NCBI RefSeq assembly: GCF_902499115.1
Contig: NZ_CABVPN010000004.1
Location: 186,001 to 250,000, forward strand
Length of the DNA: 64,000 nt
Direction of reading: 5' to 3'
Source of the DNA: Burkholderia diffusa
Lineage (GTDB): Bacteria > Pseudomonadota > Gammaproteobacteria > Burkholderiales > Burkholderiaceae
A program made the position numbers and the translations under genes. Position 1 is the stretch's first letter; each line of letters opens with the position of its first letter. The notes beneath the pieces are model-generated. The model worked only from the letters and a program-made list of their open reading frames with translations. It was not told the DNA's origin and made no database searches. Positions 36,488 through 46,020 of the stretch are shown here, piece after piece.

Positions 36488-37366
36488 TCAGGCGACGGCC
36501 TGCATGCGTTCGGCCTGGCGGCGCTGCCGACGGCGCACGTGCGGCAGGTCGTCGTCGAGCCAGTACGCGTCGTCGTCGGTGATCACCAGCAGTTCCTCGA
36601 ATTTCGCGCCGACGCCGGCGAAGCCGAGATGCGGCTCCACGGCCCACAGGCCCGGCACCGGCGCGTGTTCGGAGCGGCGGTCGATCGACCACAGCGGCGA
36701 CCAGCCTTGCTGCTTCGCCGCGCGGCCCTGGTCGAGCAGCAGGTTGCGCGTCGCGTTCAGCCCGAAGCGCGCGACGAAGCGCGGTGTCGACAGCTTGTGG
36801 ATCTTCGCGACGCGATGCGCGAGCACCTTGAACGGATACGCCTTGTGGCGCGGCTCGACGCCCTGGCGGCGGCACAGCGCGTCCACTGCCTGCGCGACCT
36901 CGGCCATCGGGCGGCGCTCCTTCACGAGCCGCACGATCATGTCGCGATGGTCCATCAGGTCGTCCTGCAACTGTTCAAGGATGGGGTTGTGGCCGAGGCA
37001 GTGCGCGTAGCCGACGTCGGCCACGATGCCGTCGAGCACCGGCGCGACGTCGAGGATCACGGGCATGTCGGTCTCGAGCTGGCGGTTGCTCGGGAAGAAC
37101 GCGAGGTTGAAGCCGCCCATGTGCTTCAGGCCGGAGAAACCTTCGAACGCGGTGCGGTCGCCGAACCACGCGAACGGCTTGTGCAGCCAGTCGTGCACGC
37201 CGTTGTCGCGCAGCCATTCGGTCAGCAGGCGCGCGGCTTCCTTCTCGGTGATGCCGGGATAGAGCATCGCGCCGACGGTCTCGACGCAGCGATAGGCAAG
37301 CTGCTGGACCGCGCGGAATTGCGGCAGCTCGTCGAGATGGACTTCCGGCAGCGGATGGTCGGGCAT
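36488..37366 (-). CDS. M24 peptidase-family protein
   Basis: ATG 37366 (MPDHPLPEVHLDELPQFRAVQQ) begins a 292-residue pita-bread-fold protein. Metal-ligand positions are visible as VILDVAPVLDGIVADVGY and the late EPHLGFAGVGAKFEELLVIT, with the histidine of the HKLSTPRF loop. Compared with methionine aminopeptidase the motif is changed (DVAPVLDGIVADVG instead of the usual DxxxxxxGxxxD spacing), so activity may differ from standard X-Pro hydrolysis. It is the first gene of a three-gene minus-strand run. Confidence 0.82.
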   Translation of the reverse strand: MPDHPLPEVHLDELPQFRAVQQLAYRCVETVGAMLYPGITEKEAARLLTEWLRDNGVHDWLHKPFAWFGDRTAFEGFSGLKHMGGFNLAFFPSNRQLETDMPVILDVAPVLDGIVADVGYAHCLGHNPILEQLQDDLMDHRDMIVRLVKERRPMAEVAQAVDALCRRQGVEPRHKAYPFKVLAHRVAKIHKLSTPRFVARFGLNATRNLLLDQGRAAKQQGWSPLWSIDRRSEHAPVPGLWAVEPHLGFAGVGAKFEELLVITDDDAYWLDDDLPHVRRRQRRQAERMQAVA

Positions 37367-37837
37367 GAGGCGTCTCCATGTGTCGGCCCGCGTTCGCGCT
37401 TCGGCGACGCGGGGCCTGTTCAAGGCTGGGGCGCTGATCCGGAATCCATTCGCCGGTGATCCAGGGCGAATTATTCAGCCAGCATTTAATGTGTCATTGA
37501 TCGATGTAAAGATCATAGCCGGTTCGACGTGGCGCGGAGGTGAGGGCTTCTCCTAATGAAGGCCGAAATGGAGGGGAAGCTCTAGGTTTCCGGCGGTCGG
37601 GGCCGGATGGCTGTCGCCGCGCGCGTGTCCCGTGCGGGGGAGCCGGCCGGCGTGCGCCCCGCGCGGTGCCGACGCAGGCCCGGCATGTCGCACCGGATCA
37701 ACTCCCCGTCGTGTCGTGGCGAGACGCTGTCAAATTGCCGAAATAATTTCGTCACATCATTCGCCCCCGATTCGAAGCCTTTCCGGCTTCGCGGGGCTAT
37801 GACCCAAGCCGATTCGACAATTCCACGGAGAGAGACC
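37367..37837. other. Intergenic region with a possible Pho-box-like repeat
   Basis: This 471-base gap between divergent genes has no convincing frame. CTGTCA (37727), CCGAAA (37738) and TCGTCA (37749) recur at 11-base steps, resembling a degenerate PhoB site upstream of the secreted phosphatase-like gene. The remaining sequence shows nothing I can name. Confidence 0.4.
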
Positions 37838-39115
37838 ATGCAACGCCGCAAGTTCATGAACACCCTTGCCGCGGCGGCCGCTGCGACGCCGCTGATGCTC
37901 AAGGCCGGCATGGCCGGCGCGAAGAGCGCAACCGCGCCGGACGCGCTGGACCCGGGCCGCTGGTCGCCGTTCAACGCCGCGCGCCTGCAGGCGGTGCTCG
38001 ACCAGCATGGCGTCGCGAGCGCGCGCTACGACGGAAAGCGCCGCCCGTATGCGGTATTCGACTGGGACAACACGTGCATCATGAACGACTGCGAAGAGGC
38101 GTTGCTGATGTACCAGATCAACCATCTGCAGTACAAACTGACACCGGACGAGTTCGTCGATGTGATGTGGAAGGACGTGCCGAAGGGCGCGTTCATGAAG
38201 GACTACACGACCGTCGACGGCAAGCCGGTGACGATGGAGGATCTCGCCGCCGACGTCGAGTCCGACTACCGCTGGCTCCATGCGAACTACAAGGGCCTCG
38301 GCGGCGACAAGAGCCTCGACGAGATTCGCGAGACCGACCAGTTCAAGGACTTTCGCGCGAAGCTGTACTTCATGTACGACGCGATCTGCGACACGCATCC
38401 GCTCGAAGTCGGCTACAAGTGGATCATCTACTTCTACAAGAACATGACGACCGCCGAGCTGCAGGCGATGGCGGAAGCGTCGAACAACTACGGTATCGGC
38501 GACGCGCTGCGCAAGGTCCGTTACGAAAGCCCGAAGGCGCTGCCTGGCAAGGCCGGCGTGGTGGCCGACACGCATTTCCATGGCATCCGCATTCACGAGG
38601 AAATCCGCGCGGTGATGCATACGCTGCGTGCGAATGGCATCGACGTGTACGTGAGCACCGCGTCGCTCGACGATGTCGTGCGCGTATTCGCCGGCAATCC
38701 GAACTATGGCTACGGCGTGGCGCCCGAGAACGTGATCGGCCTGCGGCTCGACATGCAGGACGGCAAATACACGAGCACCTATCCGGCCGGCTGGCATTTC
38801 AACTGGGGGCCCGGCAAGACGGTGGGCATCCGCAACGTCCTCGCATCGAAGAAAGGCTACGGCCCGCTGCTGGTGTTCGGCGACAGCGACGGCGACGCAT
38901 GGATGCTGCGCGACTTCAAGGACACCGCGGCCGGTGTGATCGTCAACCGGATGAAGAAGGGCGAGATCGGCGCGGACAGCAAGCTCGCGGCCGAACAGAT
39001 CGGCAACCGGGACGCCCGCTTCCTGCTGCAGGGCCGCGACGAGCACACGGGCCTGATGATTCCGGACGAGAAGTCGATCAAGTACGGCAAGACCGACCGC
39101 AAGCTGCTGGCCTGA
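37838..39115 (+). CDS. Secreted HAD-family phosphatase-like protein
   Basis: ATG 37838 after CGGAGAGAGACC starts a 425-residue protein. The N-terminus has RRKF followed by an alanine-rich hydrophobic helix, resembling a Tat signal. The HAD motifs are complete: VFDWDNTCI (nucleophile and acid aspartates), VSTASLDDVV (motif II serine/threonine), the KTVGIRNV lysine and VFGDSDGDAWM (motif IV acidic pair). It should hydrolyse a phosphomonoester in the periplasm. Substrate unknown. A possible Pho box lies upstream. Confidence 0.86.
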   Translation: MQRRKFMNTLAAAAAATPLMLKAGMAGAKSATAPDALDPGRWSPFNAARLQAVLDQHGVASARYDGKRRPYAVFDWDNTCIMNDCEEALLMYQINHLQYKLTPDEFVDVMWKDVPKGAFMKDYTTVDGKPVTMEDLAADVESDYRWLHANYKGLGGDKSLDEIRETDQFKDFRAKLYFMYDAICDTHPLEVGYKWIIYFYKNMTTAELQAMAEASNNYGIGDALRKVRYESPKALPGKAGVVADTHFHGIRIHEEIRAVMHTLRANGIDVYVSTASLDDVVRVFAGNPNYGYGVAPENVIGLRLDMQDGKYTSTYPAGWHFNWGPGKTVGIRNVLASKKGYGPLLVFGDSDGDAWMLRDFKDTAAGVIVNRMKKGEIGADSKLAAEQIGNRDARFLLQGRDEHTGLMIPDEKSIKYGKTDRKLLA

Positions 39116-39214
39116 CGCGGGCCGGGCGCCGGGCCACCGCGGCCTGGCGCCCGTCGGCATCGGCATCGGCTGCGGCTGCGGCTGCGTCGTCGTGCGGGCC
39201 GGCGCCCGCGCGAC

Positions 39215-39988
39215 TCAATGCTCGCGCGGCGGGCCCAACCGGTCCAGCAGCGCCCCCAGCAGATCGATCGGCAGCGGAAACACGATCGTCGAGTTCTTGT
39301 CCGCCGCGATCGTCGTCAGCGTCTGCAGATAGCGCAGCTGCATCGCCTGCGGCTCCTGCGCGAGCCGCTGCGCGGCCTGCAGCAGTTTCTCCGACGCCTG
39401 CAGCTCGCCCTCCGCATGAATCACCTTCGCGCGCCGTTCGCGCTCGGCCTCGGCCTGCCGCGCGATCGCGCGCACCATCGTCTCGTTCAGGTCGACGTGC
39501 TTGATCTCGACCGTCGACACCTTGATCCCCCACGCATCCGTTTGCGCGTCGAGCGTCTTCTGGATGTCGGCGTTCAGCTGCTCGCGCTCGGCCAGCAGCG
39601 CATCGAGCTCGTGCTTGCCCAGCACCGAGCGCAGTGTCGTCTGCGAGAGCTGGCTCGTCGCGTCGAAGAAGCGCGCGACCTGGATCACGGCCTTCTCCGG
39701 ATCGACGACGCGGAAATACACGACCGCATTCACCTTCACCGACACGTTGTCGCGCGTGATCACGTCCTGCGGCGGCACGTCGAACACGACGGTGCGCAGG
39801 TCGATCCGCACGACCTGCTGGACGATCGGGATGATCAGCACGAGCCCCGGCCCCTTTACTTTCCAGAAGCGGCCGAGCATGAACACCACGCCGCGCTCGT
39901 ACTCGCGAAAGATGCGGATCGACGATGCGACGAGCACCACGACGAAGACGATCAGGACGCTGCTGAAGCCAAACGTGTAGCCCATCAT
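39215..39988 (-). CDS. Slipin/stomatin-like SPFH membrane protein
   Basis: The 257-residue product has one N-terminal membrane helix (VLIVFVVVLVASSIRI) and an SPFH/band-7 domain (REYERGVVFMLGRF, VPPQDVITRDNVSVKVNAVVYF). A coiled-coil tail follows (RQAEAERERRAKVIHAEGELQA). Such proteins form large ring assemblies in the inner membrane and organise membrane domains. It overlaps the NfeD gene by four bases, the usual slipin-NfeD pair in which NfeD is a protease for the slipin C-terminus. Confidence 0.93.
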   Translation of the reverse strand: MMGYTFGFSSVLIVFVVVLVASSIRIFREYERGVVFMLGRFWKVKGPGLVLIIPIVQQVVRIDLRTVVFDVPPQDVITRDNVSVKVNAVVYFRVVDPEKAVIQVARFFDATSQLSQTTLRSVLGKHELDALLAEREQLNADIQKTLDAQTDAWGIKVSTVEIKHVDLNETMVRAIARQAEAERERRAKVIHAEGELQASEKLLQAAQRLAQEPQAMQLRYLQTLTTIAADKNSTIVFPLPIDLLGALLDRLGPPREH

Positions 39989-41541
39989 GACGGTGCTCCC
40001 TGGTGTTGTTGTTCGTGTGCCGGCACGTCGTAGAGCGGTGCGACCGTGAGCGTCAGCCCCTGGCGGCCGGTGACGCGCACGCGGCAGCCCGCGGCGAGCG
40101 GCACGCTGCTCGCGACGCGCCAGCGCTCGCCATGCACGCGCGCCCAGCCCGCGGCCGATGGTGCGGGGCCGGCCGCGCCGTGCGGCTGGTCGGCCTGCAA
40201 ACCGTCGTCGAGCACTTCGCCGATGCTGCCGACCATCGCCTCGGCGCCCGTCACGACCGGCTGCCGCCGCGCGCGCAGCGCGACGCTCGACACGCCCGCG
40301 ACGAGCAGCCCGCCGCCGAGCGCGAGGCTCCCGATCACGGGCCACGGAATACCGTAGCCGGGCACGTCGGTATCGATCAGCATCAATGCGCCGATGGTGA
40401 ACGACACGATTCCGCCGAAACCGAGCACGCCGAAGGTCGGCAGGAACGCCTCGGCGACGAGGCAGCCGAGCCCGAGCAGCACGAGCCCGAGGCCCGCATA
40501 GCTGATCGGCAGCAATTGCATCGCGAACAGCCCGATCAGCAGGCAGATGGTGCCGGCGACGCCCGGCAGCACGAACCCGGGATTCGCGAATTCGAAGAAG
40601 AGACCGTAGATGCCGATCGTCAGCAGGATCAGCGCGACGTTCGGATCGGCAATGATCGACAGGAAGCGGCTGCGCCAGTCGGGCGCGAGCACGACGAGCG
40701 GCGCATGCGCGGTCGCGACGTGCAGCGTGCCGGCCGTCGTCGTCACGGTGCGACCGTCGACTTGGCGCGCGAGGTCGGCCGGGTCCTGCGCGATCAGGTC
40801 GACGACATGCTGCGCGCGCGCCTCGGTCGCGGACAGGCTCAATGCCTCGCGCACCGCGCGCTCGGCCCATGCGGCATTGCGTCCGCGCAACTGCGCGAGG
40901 CCGCGGATGTACGCGGCGGCGTCCTGGGTCGCCTTGCGGATCTCGGTCGACTGCGTATCGTTCGGCAGCTCGGCCGGCGTCGCGGATGCACCGGCAGCAC
41001 CCGATGCCCCGGCTGGCGGCGCCCGGGGCGCGCCTGGCGTCCCCGGCGCGCCACCGCCGATCCCGAACTGCACCGGCGACGCCGCGCCGAGATTGGTGCC
41101 GGGCGCCATCGCGGCGATGTGGCTCGCGTAGACGATATAGGTACCGGCGCTCGCGGCCCGTGCGCCACCCGGCGCGACGAACGCGGCGACCGGCACCGGC
41201 GAGCCGAGGATCGCCTTGATGATCTGCCGCATCGACGTGTCGAGCCCGCCGGGCGTATCGAGTTGCAGGATCGCGAGCGGCGCGTGCTCGCGCGCCGCGC
41301 GCTCGAGCGAGCGGACGATGAAGTCGGCGCTGGCCGGCCCGATCGCGCCGTTGACCGGAATCACGAATACCGGCGGCGCGGCCGCGGGTGCGGCGGCGGG
41401 GGGCGGGGCGGCAACCGCCGCGCACACGACGAGCAGCGCCGCGAACAGCGCGGCGCGCGCGACCCGCGCGGACAGCGGGTGACGGGGACGGCCGCCGGGC
41501 GATGCAGGTGCCGGCGGCGGCCCATGACGGTGAATGCGCAT
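39985..41541 (-). CDS. NfeD family membrane-bound serine protease
   Basis: The 518-residue product has a signal or anchor segment, an Ala/Pro-rich linker, then a ClpP-class protease domain. It starts VFVIPVNGAIGPASADFIVRSL and has the LDTPGGLD loop and the catalytic serine in ARAASAGTYI. Several membrane helices (residues about 270-410) and a C-terminal OB-fold NfeD domain follow. It cleaves a hydrophobic C-terminus of its slipin partner in known archaeal homologues. A Gly/Pro/Ala insert (residues about 160-190) is low in complexity. Confidence 0.92.
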   Translation of the reverse strand: MRIHRHGPPPAPASPGGRPRHPLSARVARAALFAALLVVCAAVAAPPPAAAPAAAPPVFVIPVNGAIGPASADFIVRSLERAAREHAPLAILQLDTPGGLDTSMRQIIKAILGSPVPVAAFVAPGGARAASAGTYIVYASHIAAMAPGTNLGAASPVQFGIGGGAPGTPGAPRAPPAGASGAAGASATPAELPNDTQSTEIRKATQDAAAYIRGLAQLRGRNAAWAERAVREALSLSATEARAQHVVDLIAQDPADLARQVDGRTVTTTAGTLHVATAHAPLVVLAPDWRSRFLSIIADPNVALILLTIGIYGLFFEFANPGFVLPGVAGTICLLIGLFAMQLLPISYAGLGLVLLGLGCLVAEAFLPTFGVLGFGGIVSFTIGALMLIDTDVPGYGIPWPVIGSLALGGGLLVAGVSSVALRARRQPVVTGAEAMVGSIGEVLDDGLQADQPHGAAGPAPSAAGWARVHGERWRVASSVPLAAGCRVRVTGRQGLTLTVAPLYDVPAHEQQHQGAPS

Positions 41542-41662
41542 CGGGGCGTCCGGGTGGCGCGCAGCCGCACGCCGTCCGGCTCGCGTAAAGGGCGTTGGCC
41601 CGATGATTGAAGATTAGGCGGTTTCGGCGGAAAGCGCGAAGGTGGGGCGGCGCGCCGCTGAT

Positions 41663-42697
41663 TCAGCCGGCGCCGCCGCCGCGCGCGAGCGCTTCTTTCC
41701 GGTATTCGGCCGGGCTGCGCCCGCTCCATTTGCGAAACGCGCGGTAGAACGCGCTCGGTTCCGCGAAACCGGTGGCCGCCGCGACGTCGGCGATGGTTCG
41801 CGACGGATCGGCCAGCGCCTCGAACGCGAGGTCGCGCCGCAGCGTGTCCTTGATCGACTGGTACGCGTGGCCTTCCTGGTGCAGCTTGCGGCGCAGCGTC
41901 GCCTCGGCCACGTGCAGCCGCGCGGCCATCCCGTCGGCGCCGGGCCACGCGGCGGGCGGCATGCCGCGCAGCACCGTGCGCACGCGTTGCGCGAGCGCGT
42001 TCGGGTTGCGGTACTTGACGATGAAGCTGGCCGGCGCGTTGCGCAGGAACGTTTTCAGCGTCCTGGCGTTCTGCACCACCGGCAGCGTTGCGAATTCGGG
42101 ATCGAAATCGACATACGAATCGGGCTGGTTGAACCGCATGTCGTCGCACAGCATCGACGGGTATTCGTGGTCGGCCGGCGGCGTGTCGCAACGGAAGCTC
42201 GCGTGGAGCAGCGGGATGCGTCGCCCGATCAACCAGCAGGTGAGCCCGTACACGATGATGAAATAGGTCGCGTACGTGAACATCGCGGGCGTCGCGGTGC
42301 CGTTGCGGTGCACAAAACGCAGCCGCACGCGCTGCGGGTTGGCGTCGAGCTCCGCGTGCAGGTCGTCGAGCACGCAGTGCATGAAATTCACCGCGCGCGC
42401 CATCGCGTGCAGCCCGTCCTTCGCGGACAGCGCAGCCTGGCTCATCGCGATGAAGCTGCCGTTGCGCATCGGGTGGCGATCCTGCCCGAAAAACTCGTCG
42501 TCGAGCGCGCGCGCGATGGCGTTCCACAGCGCCCCGTATTGCTGCGCGGACACCCGCGCACGCGGCTGCGCGAGCAGCGCGGGCGCGATGCCGGCTTGCG
42601 CGAGCAGCGGCTCGGCCGCGACGCCGCGCCGGGTGGCGAGCGCGACGCTGTAGGCGACGAGGCTGATCGCGACGGTTCCCTTGTCTTCCTGCTTCAT
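41663..42697 (-). CDS. AraC family regulator with arabinose-binding-like N domain
   Basis: ATG 42697 gives 344 residues. The N-terminal ~200 residues follow the PF12625 pattern (VAYSVALATRRGVAAEPLLAQAG, with MFTYATYFIIVYGLTCWLIGR). The C-terminal domain has the two AraC helices (MAARLHVAEATLRRKLHQEG, IADVAAATGFAEPSAFYRAF). It is divergent from the acyl-CoA dehydrogenase gene with 137 bases between starts, the same arrangement as MmsR and the valine operon in Pseudomonas. I infer activation of the operon by a valine catabolite. Confidence 0.9.
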   Translation of the reverse strand: MKQEDKGTVAISLVAYSVALATRRGVAAEPLLAQAGIAPALLAQPRARVSAQQYGALWNAIARALDDEFFGQDRHPMRNGSFIAMSQAALSAKDGLHAMARAVNFMHCVLDDLHAELDANPQRVRLRFVHRNGTATPAMFTYATYFIIVYGLTCWLIGRRIPLLHASFRCDTPPADHEYPSMLCDDMRFNQPDSYVDFDPEFATLPVVQNARTLKTFLRNAPASFIVKYRNPNALAQRVRTVLRGMPPAAWPGADGMAARLHVAEATLRRKLHQEGHAYQSIKDTLRRDLAFEALADPSRTIADVAAATGFAEPSAFYRAFRKWSGRSPAEYRKEALARGGGAG

Positions 42698-42834
42698 CGA
42701 AGCCGCCGGTATGGCAAAAACGCTCAGTGTAAATGAGCGGCGCGAGCATCGAACAGTCGCGCGCGCTTGCCTACACTTGTTGCATCGAAACGAAAGGTCG
42801 GTCGCCGCACGCGGCCGCAGGAGACAGCAGCGCC

Positions 42835-43968
42835 ATGGACGAGCTTTACACCGAAGACCAGCGGATGATCCGCGACGCCGCGCGTGCTTTTGCCACCGAG
42901 GTGCTGGCACCGAACGCCGCGCAGTGGGACCACGACGCGCACCTGCCCGACGCCGTTGTGGCGCAGCTCGGCGAACTCGGCCTGCTCGGGATGATCGTGC
43001 CGCAGGAGCTGGGCGGCGCGTACACGGATTACGTCGCCTACGCGCTGGCGATAGAGGAAATCGCCGCCGGCGATGCCGCGTGCGCGACGCTGATGAGCGT
43101 GCACAACTCGGTCGGCTGCGGGCCGATCCTCGGTTTCGGTACGCCCGCGCAGAAGGATCGCTGGCTGGCCGAGATGGCGGCGGGCCGCATCATCGGTGCG
43201 TTCTGCCTGACCGAGCCGCAGGCCGGCTCCGAGGCGAACAATTTGCGTACGCGGGCCGAACTGCGCGACGGCAAGTGGGTGCTGAACGGCGCGAAGCAGT
43301 TCGTGACCAACGGCCAGCGCGCCGGGGTCGCGATCGTTTTTGCCATGACCGACCCGGAAGCCGGCAAGCGCGGCATTTCCGCGTTCCTGGTGCCGACCGA
43401 CACGCCGGGCTTCATCGTCGGCAAACCGGAAAAGAAGATGGGCATCCGCGCATCCGACACATGCCCGATCACGTTCGAGAACTGCGCGATTCCGGAAGAA
43501 AACCTGCTCGGCAATCGCGGCGAAGGGCTGAAGATCGCGCTGTCGAACCTGGAAGGCGGGCGCATCGGCATTGCCGCGCAGGCGCTCGGCATCGCGCGCG
43601 CCGCGTTCGACAAGGCGCGCCGCTATGCGCGCGAGCGCGTGCAGTTCGGCAAGCCGATCGCCGAGCATCAGGCGATCCAGCAGAAGCTGGCCGACATGGC
43701 CACGCAGATCAACGCGGCGCGCCTGCTCGTGCATCACGCGGCAAAGCTGCGCACGGCGGGGCTGCCGTGCCTGTCCGAAGCATCGCAGGCGAAGCTGTTC
43801 GCGTCCGAGATGGCCGAGCGCGTGTGTTCGGACGCGATCCAGATCCACGGCGGTTACGGCTACCTCGTCGATTACGAAGTCGAGCGTCACTATCGCGACG
43901 CGCGCATCACGCAGATCTACGAGGGCACCAGCGAAGTGCAGCGGATGGTGATCGCGCGAGAGCTTTGA
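42835..43968 (+). CDS. Acyl-CoA dehydrogenase, probable isobutyryl-CoA dehydrogenase
   Basis: ATG 42835 (MDELYTEDQRMIRDAARAFA) follows GCAGGAGACAGC. The 377-residue product has the FAD-binding FCLTEPQAGSEANN and the C-terminal IYEGTSEVQRMVIA catalytic helix; a QIHGGYGY motif is also complete. It would convert isobutyryl-CoA to methacrylyl-CoA, given the mmsA/mmsB operon; related short/branched-chain dehydrogenases have the same motifs. The in-frame ATG at 42733 lies in the divergent regulatory gap and is unlikely. It starts the valine operon. Confidence 0.88.
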   Translation: MDELYTEDQRMIRDAARAFATEVLAPNAAQWDHDAHLPDAVVAQLGELGLLGMIVPQELGGAYTDYVAYALAIEEIAAGDAACATLMSVHNSVGCGPILGFGTPAQKDRWLAEMAAGRIIGAFCLTEPQAGSEANNLRTRAELRDGKWVLNGAKQFVTNGQRAGVAIVFAMTDPEAGKRGISAFLVPTDTPGFIVGKPEKKMGIRASDTCPITFENCAIPEENLLGNRGEGLKIALSNLEGGRIGIAAQALGIARAAFDKARRYARERVQFGKPIAEHQAIQQKLADMATQINAARLLVHHAAKLRTAGLPCLSEASQAKLFASEMAERVCSDAIQIHGGYGYLVDYEVERHYRDARITQIYEGTSEVQRMVIAREL

Positions 43969-44206
43969 GTCCTGAATCGCGACGCGCGCTCCACCGACAA
44001 GCACGCGAAGAACCAGACAGGCAGGCAAACAGGCAGGGCACGAAGGCAGCGCGGCAAACGCGGCACGCAACGACGTGACCGTGCGCCGCGCGACACGGAA
44101 CCGGGCATGCGCTGCAGCACATGCACTGGACCGACCGCACGAGGCATGGGATGAGAGCAAGCGTTGATGCGCCGACTCTCGTCGACAGGAGACAGGAGAC
44201 GACACG

Positions 44207-45913
44207 ATGACGGTACAGGCATTCCTGGACGCACGCGACTTTCTGCTGCGCCATCGCACCGACTACGAAACCGCGTACCGCGATTTCGAATGGCCGGTGC
44301 TCGATGCGTTCAACTGGGCGCTCGACTACTTCGACCCGATGGCGCGCGGCAACGACAAGCCCGCGCTGTGGATCGTCGACGCGGCAACCGGCACGGGCGA
44401 CCCGTATTCGTTCGCGCAGATGTCCGAGCGCTCGTCGCGGGTCGCGAACTGGCTGCGCGGCATCGGCGTCGTGCGCGGCGACCGGATCCTGCTGATGCTG
44501 CCGAACCGTGTCGAGCTGTGGGACGCGATGCTCGCCGCGATGAAGCTCGGCGCGATCGTGTTGCCCGCGACCACGCAACTGTCGGCCGTCGACGTGCGCG
44601 ATCGCGTGCAGATCGGCGGCGCGAAATACGCGATCGTCGACGAGAACGAAACCGCGAAATTCGAACAGGCCGATCTCGGCCTCAAGCAGAAGATCGTCGC
44701 CGGCGCGCCGCGCGCGGGCTGGCTCGCGATGAACGACGGCTACGCGGCGAGCGCCGCGTTCGAGCCCGACGCCATCACGCACGCGAACGATCCGATGCTG
44801 CTGTACTTCACGTCGGGCACCACCTCGAAGCCGAAGCTCGTCGAGCATACGCACCGCACCTATCCGGTCGGGCACCTGTCGACGATGTACTGGGTCGGCC
44901 TGCAGCCGGGCGACATTCACTGGAACATCAGCTCGCCGGGCTGGGCGAAGCATGCGTGGAGCTGCTTCTTCGCGCCATGGAATGCACAGGCGTGCGTGTT
45001 CGCGTTCAACTACGCGCGCTTCGAGCCGAAGGTCGTGCTCGACGCGCTCGTCAAATACCAGGTGACCACGCTGTGCGCGCCGCCGACGGTGTGGCGCATG
45101 CTCGTGCAGCAGCCGCTCGCGTCGTTCGACGTGAAGCTGCGCGAGATCGTCGGCGCCGGCGAGCCGCTGAATCCCGAGATCATCGAGCGCGTGAAGAAGG
45201 CATGGGGCATCACGATTCGCGACGGCTACGGCCAGACCGAGACGACCTGCCTGATCGGCAACACACCGGGCCAGCCCGTCGTCGCCGGTTCGATGGGGCG
45301 CCCGCTGCCCGGCTACCGGATCGCGCTGCTCGACCCGGACGGCGCGCCCGTCAGCGAAGGCGAGGTCGCGCTGCCGATCGGCGCGGCCGTGACGCGCCCG
45401 GTCGGCCTGATGAACGGCTATGCGAACAATCCGGACGCGACGGCCCACGCGATGCGCGACGGCCATTACCGCACGTCGGACATCGCGATGCGCGGCGACG
45501 ACGGCTACTACGTGTACATCGGCCGCGCGGACGACGTGTTCAAGTCGTCCGACTACCGGCTGAGCCCGTTCGAACTCGAAAGCGTGCTGATCGAGCATCC
45601 GGCGATCGCGGAAGCTGCCGTCGTGCCGAGCCCGGACCCGGTGCGGCTGTCGGTGCCGAAGACCTTCATCACGCTGCGCCAGGGGTATGAGGAAAGTCCC
45701 GCGCTCGCGCTGGAGATCTTCCGCTTCTCGCGCGAGAAACTCGCGCCGTACAAGCGCATCCGGCGCCTGCAGTTCGCGGAGCTGCCGAAGACCATTTCGG
45801 GGAAGATCCGCCGCGTCGAGCTGCGCCGCCGCGAGATCGAGCGTGGCGACGATGCGACCACGCGGATGCCCGGCGAATACTGGGAAGAAGATTTCGCCGC
45901 CGAACTGAAATGA
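44207..45913 (+). CDS. AMP-forming acyl-CoA synthetase
   Basis: The 568-residue product has the P-loop-like YFTSGTTSKPKLV, the adenylate motif YGQTETTCL, a hinge (YRLSPFELESVLIEHP) and the catalytic lysine in KTISGKIRRVEL, so all steps of acid activation are encoded. The sequence belongs to the AcsM/medium-chain group. In this operon it could activate isobutyrate or a 2-methyl acid to its CoA ester, feeding the dehydrogenase. Two tandem GACAGGA copies (44184-44197) precede the ATG and give a strong ribosome-binding site. It starts 238 bases after the dehydrogenase stop. Confidence 0.9.
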   Translation: MTVQAFLDARDFLLRHRTDYETAYRDFEWPVLDAFNWALDYFDPMARGNDKPALWIVDAATGTGDPYSFAQMSERSSRVANWLRGIGVVRGDRILLMLPNRVELWDAMLAAMKLGAIVLPATTQLSAVDVRDRVQIGGAKYAIVDENETAKFEQADLGLKQKIVAGAPRAGWLAMNDGYAASAAFEPDAITHANDPMLLYFTSGTTSKPKLVEHTHRTYPVGHLSTMYWVGLQPGDIHWNISSPGWAKHAWSCFFAPWNAQACVFAFNYARFEPKVVLDALVKYQVTTLCAPPTVWRMLVQQPLASFDVKLREIVGAGEPLNPEIIERVKKAWGITIRDGYGQTETTCLIGNTPGQPVVAGSMGRPLPGYRIALLDPDGAPVSEGEVALPIGAAVTRPVGLMNGYANNPDATAHAMRDGHYRTSDIAMRGDDGYYVYIGRADDVFKSSDYRLSPFELESVLIEHPAIAEAAVVPSPDPVRLSVPKTFITLRQGYEESPALALEIFRFSREKLAPYKRIRRLQFAELPKTISGKIRRVELRRREIERGDDATTRMPGEYWEEDFAAELK

Positions 45914-46020
45914 CCTGCCGTGGGCCGCGTGCCGCATGTCGCGGCCGTCGCCCGCGGCACCGATTGAACCGGCCGCGCGTTGCATGACGCGACACGGCCC
46001 ACTGCAAGGAGAGTGCATCG

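Noticed and set aside
44017..44040. Imperfect 12-base tandem repeat (ACAGGCAGGCAA / ACAGGCAGGGCA) in the gap before the acyl-CoA synthetase gene
   Set aside because: There are only two copies, in a purine-rich low-complexity stretch, and no further unit or dyad. This looks like slippage rather than a functional element.
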